From contig NZ_BMRZ01000002.1 of NCBI RefSeq assembly GCF_014648895.1, positions 434,001 to 498,000 of the forward strand: a DNA stretch of 64,000 nt. The letters are read 5' to 3'. This stretch comes from Streptomyces tanashiensis (GTDB lineage Bacteria > Actinomycetota > Actinomycetes > Streptomycetales > Streptomycetaceae). This document shows, piece after piece, positions 51,200-60,724 of this stretch; position 1 is the stretch's first letter; each line of letters opens with the position of its first letter. A program made the translations under genes and the position numbers. Under the pieces are notes generated by a model. It had not been told where the DNA came from. It worked only from the letters and a program-made list of their open reading frames with translations, and did no database searches.

Positions 51200-52192
51200 T
51201 CAGCGGGTTCCGGTGGTCGGTGCCGGCCGCGTGAGGTCCGCGGCGTCGGTGTTGGCGCCGCAGAGGACGACGCAGATCTTCTCGCCTGGTGCCGGGCGGT
51301 AGGCGGGCCCGGCGGTTCGGCCGTCGGACGCGGCGGTGAGGGCGGCCAGGGCCGTGGCGGCGGCGTGTTCGACGGCGAGGCGGCGGTCGTCCCACAGGGT
51401 CCGGCGGGCGCGGACGATGTCGGCGTCCGTGACGAGGACGGAGTGAACCCCTTCCTCCTGGGCGGCGCTCACGGCGAGGGAGGTGGCGCGGCGGGCGCCG
51501 AGGGCGTCGGCGGCGATCGAGTCGACCGTCACGTCGACGGGGTGACCGGCCCGGACTGCGGCGTCGAGGGCGCGGCAGTTCTCGGGTTCGACGGCGACGG
51601 TGCGGATGCCGTGGTGCCGGGCGGCGGTCGCGACACCGGCGAAGAGTCCGCCGCCGCCGACCGAGACGACGACGGTGTCGAGGTCCGGGATCCTCCGGTG
51701 GATCTCGTCGAGGAGGGTGCCGGCCCCCGCGGCGATCAGGGGGTGGTCGTAGGCGTGGGAGGCGAGCGCCCCGGTGTCGGCCGCGAACGCCTCGCAGGCG
51801 GCGAGCGCCTCGGCGTACTCCGTGCCGACGAGCCGTACGTCGGCGTCGTAGCCGCGCAGTCTGTCGACCTTCACCCGGGGTGCGGTGGCGGGGAGGAAGA
51901 CGGTCGCCCTGACTCCCTGCCGGCGGGCCGCCCAGGCGCAGGCCAGGCCCGCGTTGCCGCCGGAGGCGATGGTGACCCCGGCGGCCGGGAGGGTGCCTTC
52001 CTCCCGGTGGGCGAGGAGGAAGTTCTGCGCGCCGCGGGCCTTGAAGGAGCCGGTGTGCTGCATGAGCTCCAGCGCGAGGTGGAGTTCGTACGGCTCGCTC
52101 GCGGGGTCGGCGGGGGTGACCGTGACGGGGCGGACGTGGCCGCCGATCCGGTCGGCGGCGGTCTTGACGTCGTCGTACGCGAGGGTGTGCAC
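51200..52192 (-). CDS. PLP-dependent threonine/serine dehydratase-like enzyme
   Basis: A 330-residue type II fold PLP enzyme. LMQHTGSFKARGAQNFLLAH holds the Schiff-base Lys51, IASGGNAGLACAWAA the Ser/Asn phosphate and substrate loop, and VVSVGGGGLFAGVA the glycine-rich phosphate-binding loop. Length and lack of a regulatory domain resemble catabolic threonine/serine dehydratase or serine racemase. Its product would be 2-oxobutyrate or pyruvate. The convergent Lrp gene suggests amino-acid control. The start is ATG 52192. Confidence 0.88.
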   Translation of the reverse strand: MHTLAYDDVKTAADRIGGHVRPVTVTPADPASEPYELHLALELMQHTGSFKARGAQNFLLAHREEGTLPAAGVTIASGGNAGLACAWAARRQGVRATVFLPATAPRVKVDRLRGYDADVRLVGTEYAEALAACEAFAADTGALASHAYDHPLIAAGAGTLLDEIHRRIPDLDTVVVSVGGGGLFAGVATAARHHGIRTVAVEPENCRALDAAVRAGHPVDVTVDSIAADALGARRATSLAVSAAQEEGVHSVLVTDADIVRARRTLWDDRRLAVEHAAATALAALTAASDGRTAGPAYRPAPGEKICVVLCGANTDAADLTRPAPTTGTR

Positions 52193-52354
52193 CAGATGCT
52201 CCTGAAGGGGCCGGAACCGGGCGGTCGTATCGACGATCTTCCCTCACCCTCGCCCCCGAGCCCTCGGAACCCGGTTGACCAGGGATTCCGTCGCGAGCGA
52301 TAGTGACGCCTCTTGGCCGGGAACCTTCGGCCGAAACATCAGGGGTGGGGACTC

Positions 52355-53773
52355 TTGCACAGCGAAGAAGACGCCGCGTCCGCATGCGCTCACGCGGCCG
52401 CGCTGATCGCCGCCGGCCGGTACGCGGAGGCGCGGAAGGCCGCGGAAGCGGCCCTGGAGACGGACGGTCCCGAACCGCAGCTCCTCCTCGTCCTCGCCCG
52501 CGCGCACATGGCCGAGGACGAGGACGACCATGACGACGACGCCGAGCGGGTCTTCCGCCGGGCCCTCGACACCTTCCCCGACCACGTCGATCTCCTCGCC
52601 GGGTACGCCGAACTCTGCCTGCGCTCCGACGCCCTGGACCGGCCCGGCCGCCACGCACGCGGCCCCGCCCTCCTGGAGCGGCTCCGGGAGCTGGCGCCCG
52701 ACTCCCCGCAGCTGCGGCGGGCCGCCGCGTCGACCTCGGTCCTCGCCGCGGCCGCGGGCAAGGGACCGTCGGCCGCCCGGGTGCAGCGTCATGACGTCGT
52801 CCAGGCGCTCACGACCGCCGCCTCACCGGAGGCTGCGGAGAAGGAGGCCCGGCAGCAGGCGGCCCTCGCGCCGCACGACCGCCGGCTTGCGGTGCTGGAC
52901 GCGACGCTCACCGCCCTGGCCCGCCCCGGCCGGGCACCGCTGCGCCTCCTCGTCCGCCGCACGCCGAAGTATCTGTTCGTCGCCTCACTGGCCGTCGCCG
53001 CGCTCCTGCTCGCGCGACATCTGCTCGGCCCGTTCCCCTTCTGGATCCCGTGGGCGGTCGGCCTGCTCCTCGACCTTCCGCTCCTGGCGCTGCGGCTGCT
53101 CCTGCGCGGAGCGCGCGCCCGTGGCGGCGAGCGGGCGTCGGGCGCGGTGGACGCGGGGCCCGTCCCCGCCGAGTCGTCCTTGTCCGCCGTACCGCGGTAC
53201 GCGCGGCGCGAACTGGCCCTCATCGGCGCCGGTGCCGCCGTCACCCTCGGCGCCCTCGTGACGACCGTCGTCCTGACGCACGCCGAGTACACCGCGTATC
53301 CGCGGTACGAGGCGGTCGCCCCGTACGGCTTCCGCGGGATGACGCGGATGGACATGGGCGAGGGGCTCGGCGCCGCCGCGGCGGGCGCCCCGGGCGGGCG
53401 GATCGAGGCCGCGTTCACGCACTATTACACGGGCGGCGCGGGCGACGGGTCCGAGCTCACCGTCACCGCGTCCATCGGCGACTTCCACGACGCCTCCGCC
53501 GCCCTGGTGCGGGACAGTCACACGCTCCTGTCGGAGACGCCCGGCGTGACCTCGGCCGATGACACCTGGACGGCGGACGCGGGCGCGTACGGCGGCTGGA
53601 TGCAGTGCTCCCGGTACGTCGAGGACCTCACGGGGACGCCGAAGGCCATCTGTTTCTGGGCGGACAAGGGGAGCATGGGTTCGGTGACGTTCAAGGCCTC
53701 GGACATGCCGCACGCCGACATCGAGCAACTGGCCCGGATGACACGGCAGACCGTGCTGCGGCCCTCGTCCTGA
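52355..53773 (+). CDS. TPR-like membrane protein
   Basis: A 472-residue protein. Residues 1-150 are helical TPR-like repeats (AAALIAAGRYAEARKAAEAA, LARAHMAEDEDDHDDDAERV with an acidic insert, FPDHVDLLAGYAELCLRSD). Three membrane segments follow (YLFVASLAVAALLLARHLLG, FWIPWAVGLLLDLPLLALRL, LALIGAGAAVTLGALVTTVV), then an extracytoplasmic domain of about 150 residues with one Cys pair. I choose TTG 52355 because GGGGTGGGG lies about 6 bases upstream; a TTG at 52313 is possible. Function unknown. Confidence 0.72.
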   Translation: MHSEEDAASACAHAAALIAAGRYAEARKAAEAALETDGPEPQLLLVLARAHMAEDEDDHDDDAERVFRRALDTFPDHVDLLAGYAELCLRSDALDRPGRHARGPALLERLRELAPDSPQLRRAAASTSVLAAAAGKGPSAARVQRHDVVQALTTAASPEAAEKEARQQAALAPHDRRLAVLDATLTALARPGRAPLRLLVRRTPKYLFVASLAVAALLLARHLLGPFPFWIPWAVGLLLDLPLLALRLLLRGARARGGERASGAVDAGPVPAESSLSAVPRYARRELALIGAGAAVTLGALVTTVVLTHAEYTAYPRYEAVAPYGFRGMTRMDMGEGLGAAAAGAPGGRIEAAFTHYYTGGAGDGSELTVTASIGDFHDASAALVRDSHTLLSETPGVTSADDTWTADAGAYGGWMQCSRYVEDLTGTPKAICFWADKGSMGSVTFKASDMPHADIEQLARMTRQTVLRPSS

Positions 53774-53807
53774 CCCGACGCGGCGGAGCTCCACGTCACG
53801 AGAGGGG

Positions 53808-53846
53808 GAACCGCCCCGGAGGCGCCGGCTGCCTCCGGGGCGGTTC
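53808..53846. terminator. Bidirectional terminator between TPR protein and subtilase genes
   Basis: Perfect 16-base arms GAACCGCCCCGGAGGC and GCCTCCGGGGCGGTTC around a 7-base loop, 34 bases after the TPR stop and 11 bases before the convergent protease stop. Confidence 0.8.
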
Positions 53847-53857
53847 CGTGTCCGTGG

Positions 53858-55072
53858 CTACGGGACGATCCTCAGGAGGCGGTTCGGGGAGCCGCTGCCC
53901 GGGCTGGTCACCTTGTTGGGCGTGGCGCCGTTGACCAGGGCGGTGGCGACCTGGGCCGGGGTGGCGGAGGTGTGGCCGGCGAGGTAGATCGCGGCGGCGC
54001 CGGCCACGTGCGGGGTGGCCATCGAGGTGCCCGAGATGGTGTTGGTGGCGGTGTCGCCGGTGTTCCAGCCCGCGGTGATGGAGACGCCGGGGGCGAAGAG
54101 GTCGAGGACCGAGCCGTAGTTGGACCAGCCGGCCTTGGCGTCGGTGCTGCCGGTGGCGCCGACCGTGATGGCGGCGGCGACGCGGGCGGGCGACGAGGAG
54201 GAGGCGTTGACGCCGGAGTTGCCCGCGGCGACCGCGTAGGTGACGCCGTCGGCGATGGAGTTCTTCACCGCGTTGTCGAGGGCGGTGGAGGCGCCGCCTC
54301 CGAGGGAGAGGTTGGCCACGGCGGGGGCGCCGGCGGTGTGGTTCGCGGTGACCCAGTCGATGCCCGCGATGACACCGGCGGTGGTGCCGGAGCCGTTGTT
54401 GTCGAGGACGCGGACGGCGACGATCTTCGCCGACTTGGCCACGCCGTAGGTGGAGCCGGCGATGGTCGTGGCGACGTGGGTGCCGTGCCCGTTGCCGTCC
54501 TGGGCGACGTTGTCGCCGTCGACGGCGTCGTAGCCGTTCACGGCGCGCCCGGCGATCTCGGAGTGGGTGATCCGCACGCCGGTGTCGATCACGTAGGCGG
54601 TGACGCCGGCGCCGGCGCTGTCGGGGTAGGTGTACGTGCCGGACAGCGGCAGGCTGGCCTGGTCGATGCGGTCCAGGCCCCAGGGCGCGTTGGACTGGGT
54701 CGCGTCGGCGCGGACGACCTGGTTCTGCTCGACGGAGGCGACGGCCGGGTCTGCGGCGAGGCGGCGGGCCTCCGTCGCGCCGAGGGTCGCCGTGTAGCCG
54801 TTGATGGCGGAGCCGAAGGTCTTGCGGACCGTGCCGCCGTAGCCGGCTATGAGGTTCCGGCCCTTGGCCGAGGCGGCCTTGAAACCCGCACCGTGCTTGA
54901 GGGTGACGATGTAGCTGCCGGGGATCGCGTCGGCCGAGCCGGCGGCGAGGACGGTGCCCTCGGCGGGGGCGGCCTGGGCCGGGACGGCGGCGAAGGTCCC
55001 GAGCAGGGCGGCGGCGGTCGCGGCGGAGGCCGTCACGGCGAGGCGGGTCTTGTTGCTCTTCGGGAGTGCCAT
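53858..55072 (-). CDS. Secreted S8 family subtilisin-like protease
   Basis: A 404-residue exported serine protease. A signal peptide (about 1-35, AVPAQA-AP) and an inhibitor-I9 propeptide ([19 protein letters not shown]) precede the catalytic domain with Asp163 (VIDTGV), His196 (GNGHGTHV), oxyanion Asn285 (AAGNSG) and Ser350 (GTSMATPH). The layout matches proteinase K-like streptomycete proteases with autocatalytic activation. ATG 55072 has a GGAGGA site. Two palindromes lie 60-110 bases upstream. Confidence 0.93.
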   Translation of the reverse strand: MALPKSNKTRLAVTASAATAAALLGTFAAVPAQAAPAEGTVLAAGSADAIPGSYIVTLKHGAGFKAASAKGRNLIAGYGGTVRKTFGSAINGYTATLGATEARRLAADPAVASVEQNQVVRADATQSNAPWGLDRIDQASLPLSGTYTYPDSAGAGVTAYVIDTGVRITHSEIAGRAVNGYDAVDGDNVAQDGNGHGTHVATTIAGSTYGVAKSAKIVAVRVLDNNGSGTTAGVIAGIDWVTANHTAGAPAVANLSLGGGASTALDNAVKNSIADGVTYAVAAGNSGVNASSSSPARVAAAITVGATGSTDAKAGWSNYGSVLDLFAPGVSITAGWNTGDTATNTISGTSMATPHVAGAAAIYLAGHTSATPAQVATALVNGATPNKVTSPGSGSPNRLLRIVP

Positions 55073-55481
55073 TGCGAGGGAGTCCTCCTCATGGGCGTCG
55101 CGCCCGAAGGGTGGGGCGGCGCGACTGTGGGGGGGTGCACGTGGGGCCACGTACACGGTCGGGACCGGTGTGTCCGGTCCCGGCGTGATCAGCAGCCTGG
55201 CCGCTCCACGGGCGTGGTCTCAAGGGAGTTGGGGTCTTGTCATGCATCCGCCATACGCCTGCAACGGAACCCGCGTCGAAGCCGGAACAGGTGGCCGGAA
55301 GAGGCGCTTCCGTGGCCGGGAACCGGGGCCGCCGGATCCTCGGCCGAGCACGCGCGGCGCGGGCGGGGCGGTAGGGGCGACGCTCCGGCGGAACGTCTCC
55401 CTCCGGAGGCGCGAGCGGTCGGATAGCGTCGGGGGCAAGCAGGCCGGCGACGCCGGACGTCATCCGAAAGGACGCACACCC
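55073..55481. promoter_or_regulatory. Divergent control region with two palindromes
   Basis: About 410 bases without a supportable gene. GTGCACGTGG-GG-CCACGTACAC (55135-55156; one mismatch) and GGGACCGG-TGTGT-CCGGTCCC (55161-55181; perfect) lie 63 and 89 bases from the protease start. They are probably operators for the protease; the divergent DDN-like gene starts at 55482. Confidence 0.5.
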
Positions 55482-55928
55482 ATGCCCCTAGAAGGCGAGT
55501 ACGAGCCCAGCACGACGAAGTGGGTGCGCGACCAGGTCGAGCTGTACGAATCATCAGGCGGCACCCGGGGCACGACGATGCGGGGCCTCCCCGTCGTCCT
55601 GGTCACGAACCTCGGCGCCAAGAGCGGCAAGCTCCGCAAGACCCCGCTCATGCGGGTCGAGCACGAGGGCGCGTACGCACTCGTCGCGTCCAACGGCGGC
55701 GCGGTCAAGCACCCCGTCTGGTACCACAACCTGGTCGCCACCCCCCTGGTCGAACTGCGCGACGGCACGCGCGCGTGGGACATGAAGACCCGCATCGTCA
55801 CCGGCGAGGAGCGCCAGGCGTGGTGGGAGCGGGCGGTCGCCGCGTTCCCGGACTACGCCGACTACCAGCACAAGACCGACCGGGAGATCCCCCTCTTCGT
55901 CGCCGAGCCGGTCGTCCAGGACGCGTAG
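55482..55928 (+). CDS. DDN-type F420H2-dependent nitroreductase/quinone reductase
   Basis: A 148-residue split-beta-barrel protein of the deazaflavin-dependent (DDN) family. [40 protein letters not shown] (the TxGRKSG-type F420-binding element) and [20 protein letters not shown] are typical. Such enzymes use F420H2 to reduce quinones or xenobiotic nitro groups. AAGGACGCACACCC before the ATG is a fair site. Confidence 0.9.
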   Translation: MPLEGEYEPSTTKWVRDQVELYESSGGTRGTTMRGLPVVLVTNLGAKSGKLRKTPLMRVEHEGAYALVASNGGAVKHPVWYHNLVATPLVELRDGTRAWDMKTRIVTGEERQAWWERAVAAFPDYADYQHKTDREIPLFVAEPVVQDA

Positions 55929-56000
55929 GGCTCGCCTTCCGACCCCGTGCGGCTGTCGCCCGTCGGCGCGCAGGCCTCCCTTGGAGGGAGCACGACCGTG

Positions 56001-56927
56001 TCACGGTCGCACGGGGGACGTCCCGGCCGGCTCGTCGGCCGCGGACGGGGCGGGGCACCCGGTGGGCCGCGTCCGGGTGCGGGTCAGGCCCACGCCGACG
56101 AGGACGACCGCCATGCCCGTCAGCACCCGGGCGGTCAGCGGTTCGTGGAGCACCAGGGCGCCCAGGGTCACGGAGACCACCGGCAGCAGGTAGCCGACGG
56201 TGGCGGCGCTGATGGGGCCTTCCTCGGCGATCATCCGGTAGTTGAGGTGGAAGGTGAGCCCGGTCGCGAAGACGCCCAGGACGAGGAGCGCGAGCAGTCC
56301 CGTCGCGGTCACCCTCTCCGGGCCGCCGGCCGCCAGGGCGGGCGTACTGAGGGCGGTCGCCGTGAGGAGTTGCGCGGCGGAGAGGGCCAGGGGTGCGGTG
56401 CCCCGGTCGGTGAGCCGACGCGCCATGTACGCGAAGGCCGCCGCGTAGCTCACGGAGGCGCCGAGGAGCGCGAGCGCTCCCCAGGTCATGAGACCGGCGC
56501 CGGCGCTCCAGGGCGCGAAGATCAGCAGGACGCCGGTGAAGCCGAGGGCGAGTCCGCCGAGCCGCGCGGGGCGCAGCGGACGTTCCGTACCGAGACCGAG
56601 GCCGATGAGGAGGGACCAGAGCGGGGTGGTGGCGTTCAGGACGCCCGCCACTCCGCTGTCGACGGTCTGCTCTCCGACGGAGAAGAGCAGGAAGGGCAGC
56701 GCGTTGCAGAGGAAGGCGGCGATCACGAGGCGCCCCCAGGTGCCGCGGTCCCGCGGCAGCCGCTGCCCGGCTCCGTGCGCGAGCGCGAGGAGGACCCCCG
56801 CGCCGAGGAGGCACCGTACGAAGGTGATCCACCCCGGGGTGAGGCTCTCGTTGAGGGAGATCTTGATCCAGAGGAAACCGGAGCCCCAGAGCAGGGCCAG
56901 TACGCCCATGCGTATCGCCGAAGTCAT
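56001..56927 (-). CDS. EamA/RhaT family transporter
   Basis: A 308-residue membrane protein with about ten membrane segments and two EamA domains. MGVLALLWGSGFLWIKISLN is the family start; AGLMTWGALALLGASVSYAA and AYMARRLTDRGTAPL mark the start of the second domain. These permeases export metabolites such as amino acids or drugs. The LysR gene is divergent, 72 bases away, and likely regulates it. The C-terminal 25 residues are a polar Pro/Ser-rich tail. Confidence 0.88.
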   Translation of the reverse strand: MTSAIRMGVLALLWGSGFLWIKISLNESLTPGWITFVRCLLGAGVLLALAHGAGQRLPRDRGTWGRLVIAAFLCNALPFLLFSVGEQTVDSGVAGVLNATTPLWSLLIGLGLGTERPLRPARLGGLALGFTGVLLIFAPWSAGAGLMTWGALALLGASVSYAAAFAYMARRLTDRGTAPLALSAAQLLTATALSTPALAAGGPERVTATGLLALLVLGVFATGLTFHLNYRMIAEEGPISAATVGYLLPVVSVTLGALVLHEPLTARVLTGMAVVLVGVGLTRTRTRPTGCPAPSAADEPAGTSPVRP

Positions 56928-56999
56928 GCCCTCCACGGTCCCGGTCCCGAGCCGACAGGACAAGCGAAGGATCGTTCATCGAGCGTTAAGCTCTGCTAC

Positions 57000-57875
57000 A
57001 TGCTGGACGTGAGACGCATGCAGGTGCTCCGGGCCGTCGTCGCCAGTGGCTCCGTGACGGCCGCCGCCGGCCATCTCGGCTACACCCCCTCGGCCGTGAG
57101 TCAGCAGATCGCCGCACTGGAGAAGGAGGCCGGCATCGAGCTGCTCGAACGCTTCGGCCGGGGCGTACGGCCGACCGCCGCCGGGCGGCTGCTCACCGAG
57201 CACGCCGCCGTCATCGGGCGTCAGGTCGCCGAGGCGGAGACGGCGCTCGCCGATCTCAGGGCGGGCCGCACCGGGCAGATCGCGGTGCGCTACTTCGCCA
57301 CCGCGGGCGCCGACCTGGTCGCGCCCGCCCTGGCCCGCTTCCGTGCGGAACACCCGGGCGTACGGGTCGACCTGAGGATCGGCGACGGCGCCCCCGACGC
57401 GGAGGCGGACCTCACCCTCCTCGTGCGGCCCCGGGGCGGCCCGGAGACGTCCGGCGACGGTCTCCGGCTCGTCCATCTGGTCGACGACCCGTACCGCGCC
57501 GTGCTTCCCAGGGGCCACCGGCTCGCCGGCCGTCGGGGCGCCGTCGACCTGGCGGACCTGGCCGCGGAGCCATGGGTCGGCAGCGAGCGCGCGGGCCCCT
57601 GCCTCGACGCCGTGCTCGACGCCTGCGCGGCGGCGGGGTTCACCCCGGACATCGCCGTGGAGTGCGAGGAGTACGCCACCGCGCAGGGCTTCGTCGCGGC
57701 CGGTCTCGGGATCAGTCTGATCCCTCTGATGGGCCTCGGCAGCCGCCACCCGAACGTGGTGGTCCGCAAGGTCCGCGGCCCCGAGCCGGTCCGCGCGATC
57801 CACGCCGCGGTACGGGAGTCCTCCCTGGCCCTGCCCGCCGTGCGGGACCTTCTGACGGCGCTTCAGGAGGTCTGA
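57000..57875 (+). CDS. LysR family transcriptional regulator
   Basis: A 291-residue LysR regulator. MLDVRRMQVLRAVVASGSVT and AAGHLGYTPSAVSQQIAALE form the winged HTH; the effector domain follows (IAVRYFATAGADLVAPALA). It lies divergent from an EamA exporter and probably controls it. TTAAGCT about 10 bases before ATG 57000 may be a -10 of a leaderless transcript. Confidence 0.92.
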   Translation: MLDVRRMQVLRAVVASGSVTAAAGHLGYTPSAVSQQIAALEKEAGIELLERFGRGVRPTAAGRLLTEHAAVIGRQVAEAETALADLRAGRTGQIAVRYFATAGADLVAPALARFRAEHPGVRVDLRIGDGAPDAEADLTLLVRPRGGPETSGDGLRLVHLVDDPYRAVLPRGHRLAGRRGAVDLADLAAEPWVGSERAGPCLDAVLDACAAAGFTPDIAVECEEYATAQGFVAAGLGISLIPLMGLGSRHPNVVVRKVRGPEPVRAIHAAVRESSLALPAVRDLLTALQEV

Positions 57876-57920
57876 GCGGGCGGGGGCCGGACCCGGACGG
57901 GCGTCACGCCCGCGGGCCCG

Positions 57921-58754
57921 TCACGGCGACAGGACCGCCAGGAGGTGGGCGACCTCGTGGGCCACGGCCGCGCGGGCCGGGTTCAGGTAGTGGCGCGGGT
58001 CGACCGTGGTGGGGTGCTCGGCCAGGTGGGTGCGGACGGCCTGGGTGAAGGCCTTGTTCAGGTGCGTGGACACGTTCACCTTGGTCATGCCCGCCGTGAC
58101 CGCCTCGGTGAGGTGCGGGTCCGAGACGCCCGAGGAGCCGTGCAGGACGAGCGGAACGTCCACCGCCGCCCGCAGCCGGGCGATCAGGTCGAGGTCGAGG
58201 ACGGCGTCGCGGGTCACCATCTGGTGGGCGCTGCCGACCGCCACCGCGAGGGCGTCGACGCCGGTGGCGGCGACGAAGGCGCGGGCCTCCTCGGGGTCCG
58301 TGCGCACGCCCGGCGTGTGGGCGCCGCCCTTGCCGCCGACCTCTCCGAGTTCGGCCTCGACCCAGACTCCGTGGCTGTGGCAGTACTCCACGACCTCGCG
58401 GGTGGCGGCGACGTTCTCCGCGTACGGGAGCTTCGAGGCGTCGAACATGACCGAGCCCAGGCCGAGGGCGACGGCCTCGCGGACCAGATCGGGGTTCTCG
58501 GCGTGGTCGAGGTGCACGGCGACGGGTGTCTTGGCGGCGCGGGCGACGGCCAGGGAGGCGAGCGCGACCGGCTCCAGGGCTCCGTGGTAGCGGACGGTGT
58601 TCTCGCTGATCTGGAGGACGACCGGCCGGTCGGCGTTCTCGGCGCCGGCCACGATGGCCTGGGCGTGTTCGAGCTGGAGGACGTTGAACGCCCCCACCCC
58701 CGTGCCCGCGGCGCGGGCGCGGCGGACGATCTCGTCGGTGGGCGTCAGCGGCAT
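57921..58754 (-). CDS. Class II fructose/tagatose-bisphosphate aldolase
   Basis: A 277-residue zinc aldolase. VAVHLDHAENPDLVREAVAL carries catalytic Asp83 and zinc ligand His84, VEAELGEVGGKGG is the Glu-rich metal segment, and VPLVLHGSSGVSD another zinc His. It cleaves a ketohexose 1,6-bisphosphate; its operon with an SIS isomerase and an AgaR-like repressor favours tagatose-1,6-bisphosphate, as in KbaY/GatY of amino-sugar catabolism, over glycolytic FBP. The upstream SIS gene ends 39 bases before it. Confidence 0.9.
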   Translation of the reverse strand: MPLTPTDEIVRRARAAGTGVGAFNVLQLEHAQAIVAGAENADRPVVLQISENTVRYHGALEPVALASLAVARAAKTPVAVHLDHAENPDLVREAVALGLGSVMFDASKLPYAENVAATREVVEYCHSHGVWVEAELGEVGGKGGAHTPGVRTDPEEARAFVAATGVDALAVAVGSAHQMVTRDAVLDLDLIARLRAAVDVPLVLHGSSGVSDPHLTEAVTAGMTKVNVSTHLNKAFTQAVRTHLAEHPTTVDPRHYLNPARAAVAHEVAHLLAVLSP

Positions 58755-58793
58755 GATGCTTCTCCCGGGTGGTGAACGGGTGCGGGGCGGAGG

Positions 58794-59717
58794 TCAGGCA
58801 TGGACGTCGGTGAGGACGACGGAGCGGGTGAGGTTCCGGGGGGTGTCCGGGTTCAGCCCCTGGGCCTCGGCGACCGCGACGGCGAGACGCTGGGCGCGGA
58901 CGAGGTCGGCGAGCGGGTCGAGGTCGCTCTCGGCGAGGGTGCCGCCGACCTTGCGCACCTCGTCCGCGAGTCCGGCGGGCAGGGCGCCGAAGCCCCAGGT
59001 CACCCGGCCGGGGCCGGTGATGCTGATGGGGCCGTGGCGGTACTCCATGGCGGGGTACGCCTCGGTCCAGGCGCCGGCCGCCTCGCGCATCTTCAGACCT
59101 GCCTCCAGGGCGAGTCCGTAGGTCCAGCCGGTGCCGAGGAAGGTGAACTGCTCGGCCGTGCGCACGCTCTCGTCGAGCGGGGAGATGAGGGCCTGCTCGG
59201 CGTCGCGGGCGGCGTCCTCGACGGAGGCGAGTCCCTCGGGGAGGGCGTCCTCGGACTCCAGGTGCGCGCGGAACAGCGCGAGCACGGTGGTCGCGAAGCG
59301 GGTCTGGACGACGGACTCCTCGTCGGCGAAGTCGAGGACGGCGACCTCGTCGGCGAGGTCCATCACCGGGGTCGTGGGGTCCGCCGTGATCGCGCCGGTG
59401 GGGACCGTGCCGCGGAGCCGGGACAGGACGGCGAGGACCTCGCTGGTGGTGCCGGAGCGGGTGATGGCCACGACCCGGTCGTAGCGGCGGCCGTAGGGGA
59501 ACTCGGAGGCCGCGAAGGCGTCGGTCTCGCCGTGGCCGCCGGACTCGCGCAGCTCGGCGTAGGCGAGGGCCATGAACCAGGAGGTGCCGCAGCCGATCAC
59601 CGCGACCCGCTCGCCTCGGCGAGGAAGGGCCGCGACGTGCTGGGACAGGGTGCGGGCCGCCTGGCGCCAGGTCGCCGGCTGGGAGGCGATCTCCACGGCG
59701 GTGCGGGTGGTGGTCAT
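58794..59717 (-). CDS. SIS-domain sugar isomerase/deaminase (AgaS-like)
   Basis: A 307-residue double SIS-domain protein. RVAVIGCGTSWFMALAYAEL and VVAITRSGTTSEVLAVLSRL are the phosphosugar-binding loops; the second SIS domain starts FTFLGTGWTYGLALEAGLKM with EAYPAMEYRHGPISI. It resembles AgaS and the isomerase half of GlmS. With the aldolase downstream, it probably deaminates and isomerises a 6-phospho amino sugar to a ketose phosphate. AAGGAG precedes ATG 59717. It is divergent from the DeoR regulator across a perfect dyad. Confidence 0.88.
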   Translation of the reverse strand: MTTTRTAVEIASQPATWRQAARTLSQHVAALPRRGERVAVIGCGTSWFMALAYAELRESGGHGETDAFAASEFPYGRRYDRVVAITRSGTTSEVLAVLSRLRGTVPTGAITADPTTPVMDLADEVAVLDFADEESVVQTRFATTVLALFRAHLESEDALPEGLASVEDAARDAEQALISPLDESVRTAEQFTFLGTGWTYGLALEAGLKMREAAGAWTEAYPAMEYRHGPISITGPGRVTWGFGALPAGLADEVRKVGGTLAESDLDPLADLVRAQRLAVAVAEAQGLNPDTPRNLTRSVVLTDVHA

Positions 59718-59759
59718 GCCGATCTCCTTGCAAGAAGAGTGCGCGATGATGATGGAAAT

Positions 59760-59785
59760 TGCTTGAAGACACGCCCATTCAAGCA
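59760..59785. promoter_or_regulatory. Operator between SIS-domain gene and DeoR regulator
   Basis: TGCTTGAA, 10 bases, TTCAAGCA is a perfect 8-base dyad, with further CAAGCA (59790-59795) and CTTGCAAG (59727-59734) half-sites around it. Placed between divergent starts, it is the likely DeoR (AgaR-like) operator. Confidence 0.75.
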
Positions 59786-59892
59786 GAAACAAGCATCCTC
59801 TTGCCAGATCCCGCACCCGCCGACGGCTAGAATCGGACGCGCGCACGAGCGGGGTGGTCATGCGGGCGCGCCCCCGACGGAGGGAGGGACCC

Positions 59893-60699
59893 ATGTCCAA
59901 GCACGAGCGGTGGAACACGCTCCTGGAGCTGCTTGCGGCCTCGGGGAAGCTGGAGGTCGAGGAGGCGGCGACGGCCCTCGACGTCTCCGCCGCCACGATC
60001 CGCCGGGACCTCGACGAGCTCGCCGAGCAGCAGCTCCTCGTACGGACGCGGGGCGGGGCGGTGGTGCACGGGGTCTCGTACGAACTGCCGCTGCGGTACA
60101 AGTCGACGCGGCACGCGCCGGAGAAGCGGCGGATCGCCGAGGCGGTGGCGGATCTGGTCGCACCCGGCGAGGTCGTCGGACTCAACGGGGGGACGACGAC
60201 GACGGAGGTCGCCCGGGCGCTCGCGCTGCGGTTCGCGAGCGGCAGGGCCGAGGCCCCGGGAGCTGCGGTGTCGGCCGGACCCGCGCTGACCGTGGTCACC
60301 AACGCCCTCAACATCGCGGGCGAACTCGCGGTGCGCCCACAGATCAAGATCGTCACCACGGGGGGTGTCGCCCGCCCCCAGACGTACGAGCTGGTGGGCC
60401 CGCTGACGGTCGGGGTGCTCAACGAGGTCGTGCTCGACGTGGTGGTGCTCGGGGTCGACGGGGTCGACCCCGAACTCGGCGTGATGGCGCACCAGGAGGA
60501 CGAGGCGAGCATCAGCCGGCTCTTCGCGGAGCGCGCGAGCCGGGTGGTCGTGGTGACCGACTCCTCGAAGATGGGCCGCCGGGCGTTCGCACGGATCTGC
60601 GGTCTGGACCGGATCGATCTGCTGGTGACGGATGCGGGCATCGCCCAGGAGACGGTTGCGCAGCTCACCGAAGCCGGAGTGAAGGTTCTCACCGTCTGA
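59893..60699 (+). CDS. DeoR/GlpR family transcriptional regulator (AgaR-like)
   Basis: A 268-residue DeoR repressor. MSKHERWNTLLELLAASGKL and ALDVSAATIRRDLDELAEQQ form the HTH; the C-terminal sugar-phosphate domain has VVGLNGGTTTTEVARAL and VVVTDSSKMGRRAFARICGL, as in AgaR, FruR and GlpR. It is divergent from the SIS-domain/aldolase operon and probably responds to a phosphosugar. GGAGGGA precedes ATG 59893. Confidence 0.92.
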   Translation: MSKHERWNTLLELLAASGKLEVEEAATALDVSAATIRRDLDELAEQQLLVRTRGGAVVHGVSYELPLRYKSTRHAPEKRRIAEAVADLVAPGEVVGLNGGTTTTEVARALALRFASGRAEAPGAAVSAGPALTVVTNALNIAGELAVRPQIKIVTTGGVARPQTYELVGPLTVGVLNEVVLDVVVLGVDGVDPELGVMAHQEDEASISRLFAERASRVVVVTDSSKMGRRAFARICGLDRIDLLVTDAGIAQETVAQLTEAGVKVLTV

Positions 60700-60702
60700 A
60701 TC

Positions 60703-60724
60703 ATTGGTCTGAAGTCGGACCAAT
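60703..60724 (+). terminator. Short dyad after the DeoR gene
   Basis: Seven-base arms ATTGGTC and GACCAAT around an 8-base loop, 3 bases after the stop. It may terminate the DeoR message or be a binding site for the next gene. Confidence 0.4.
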
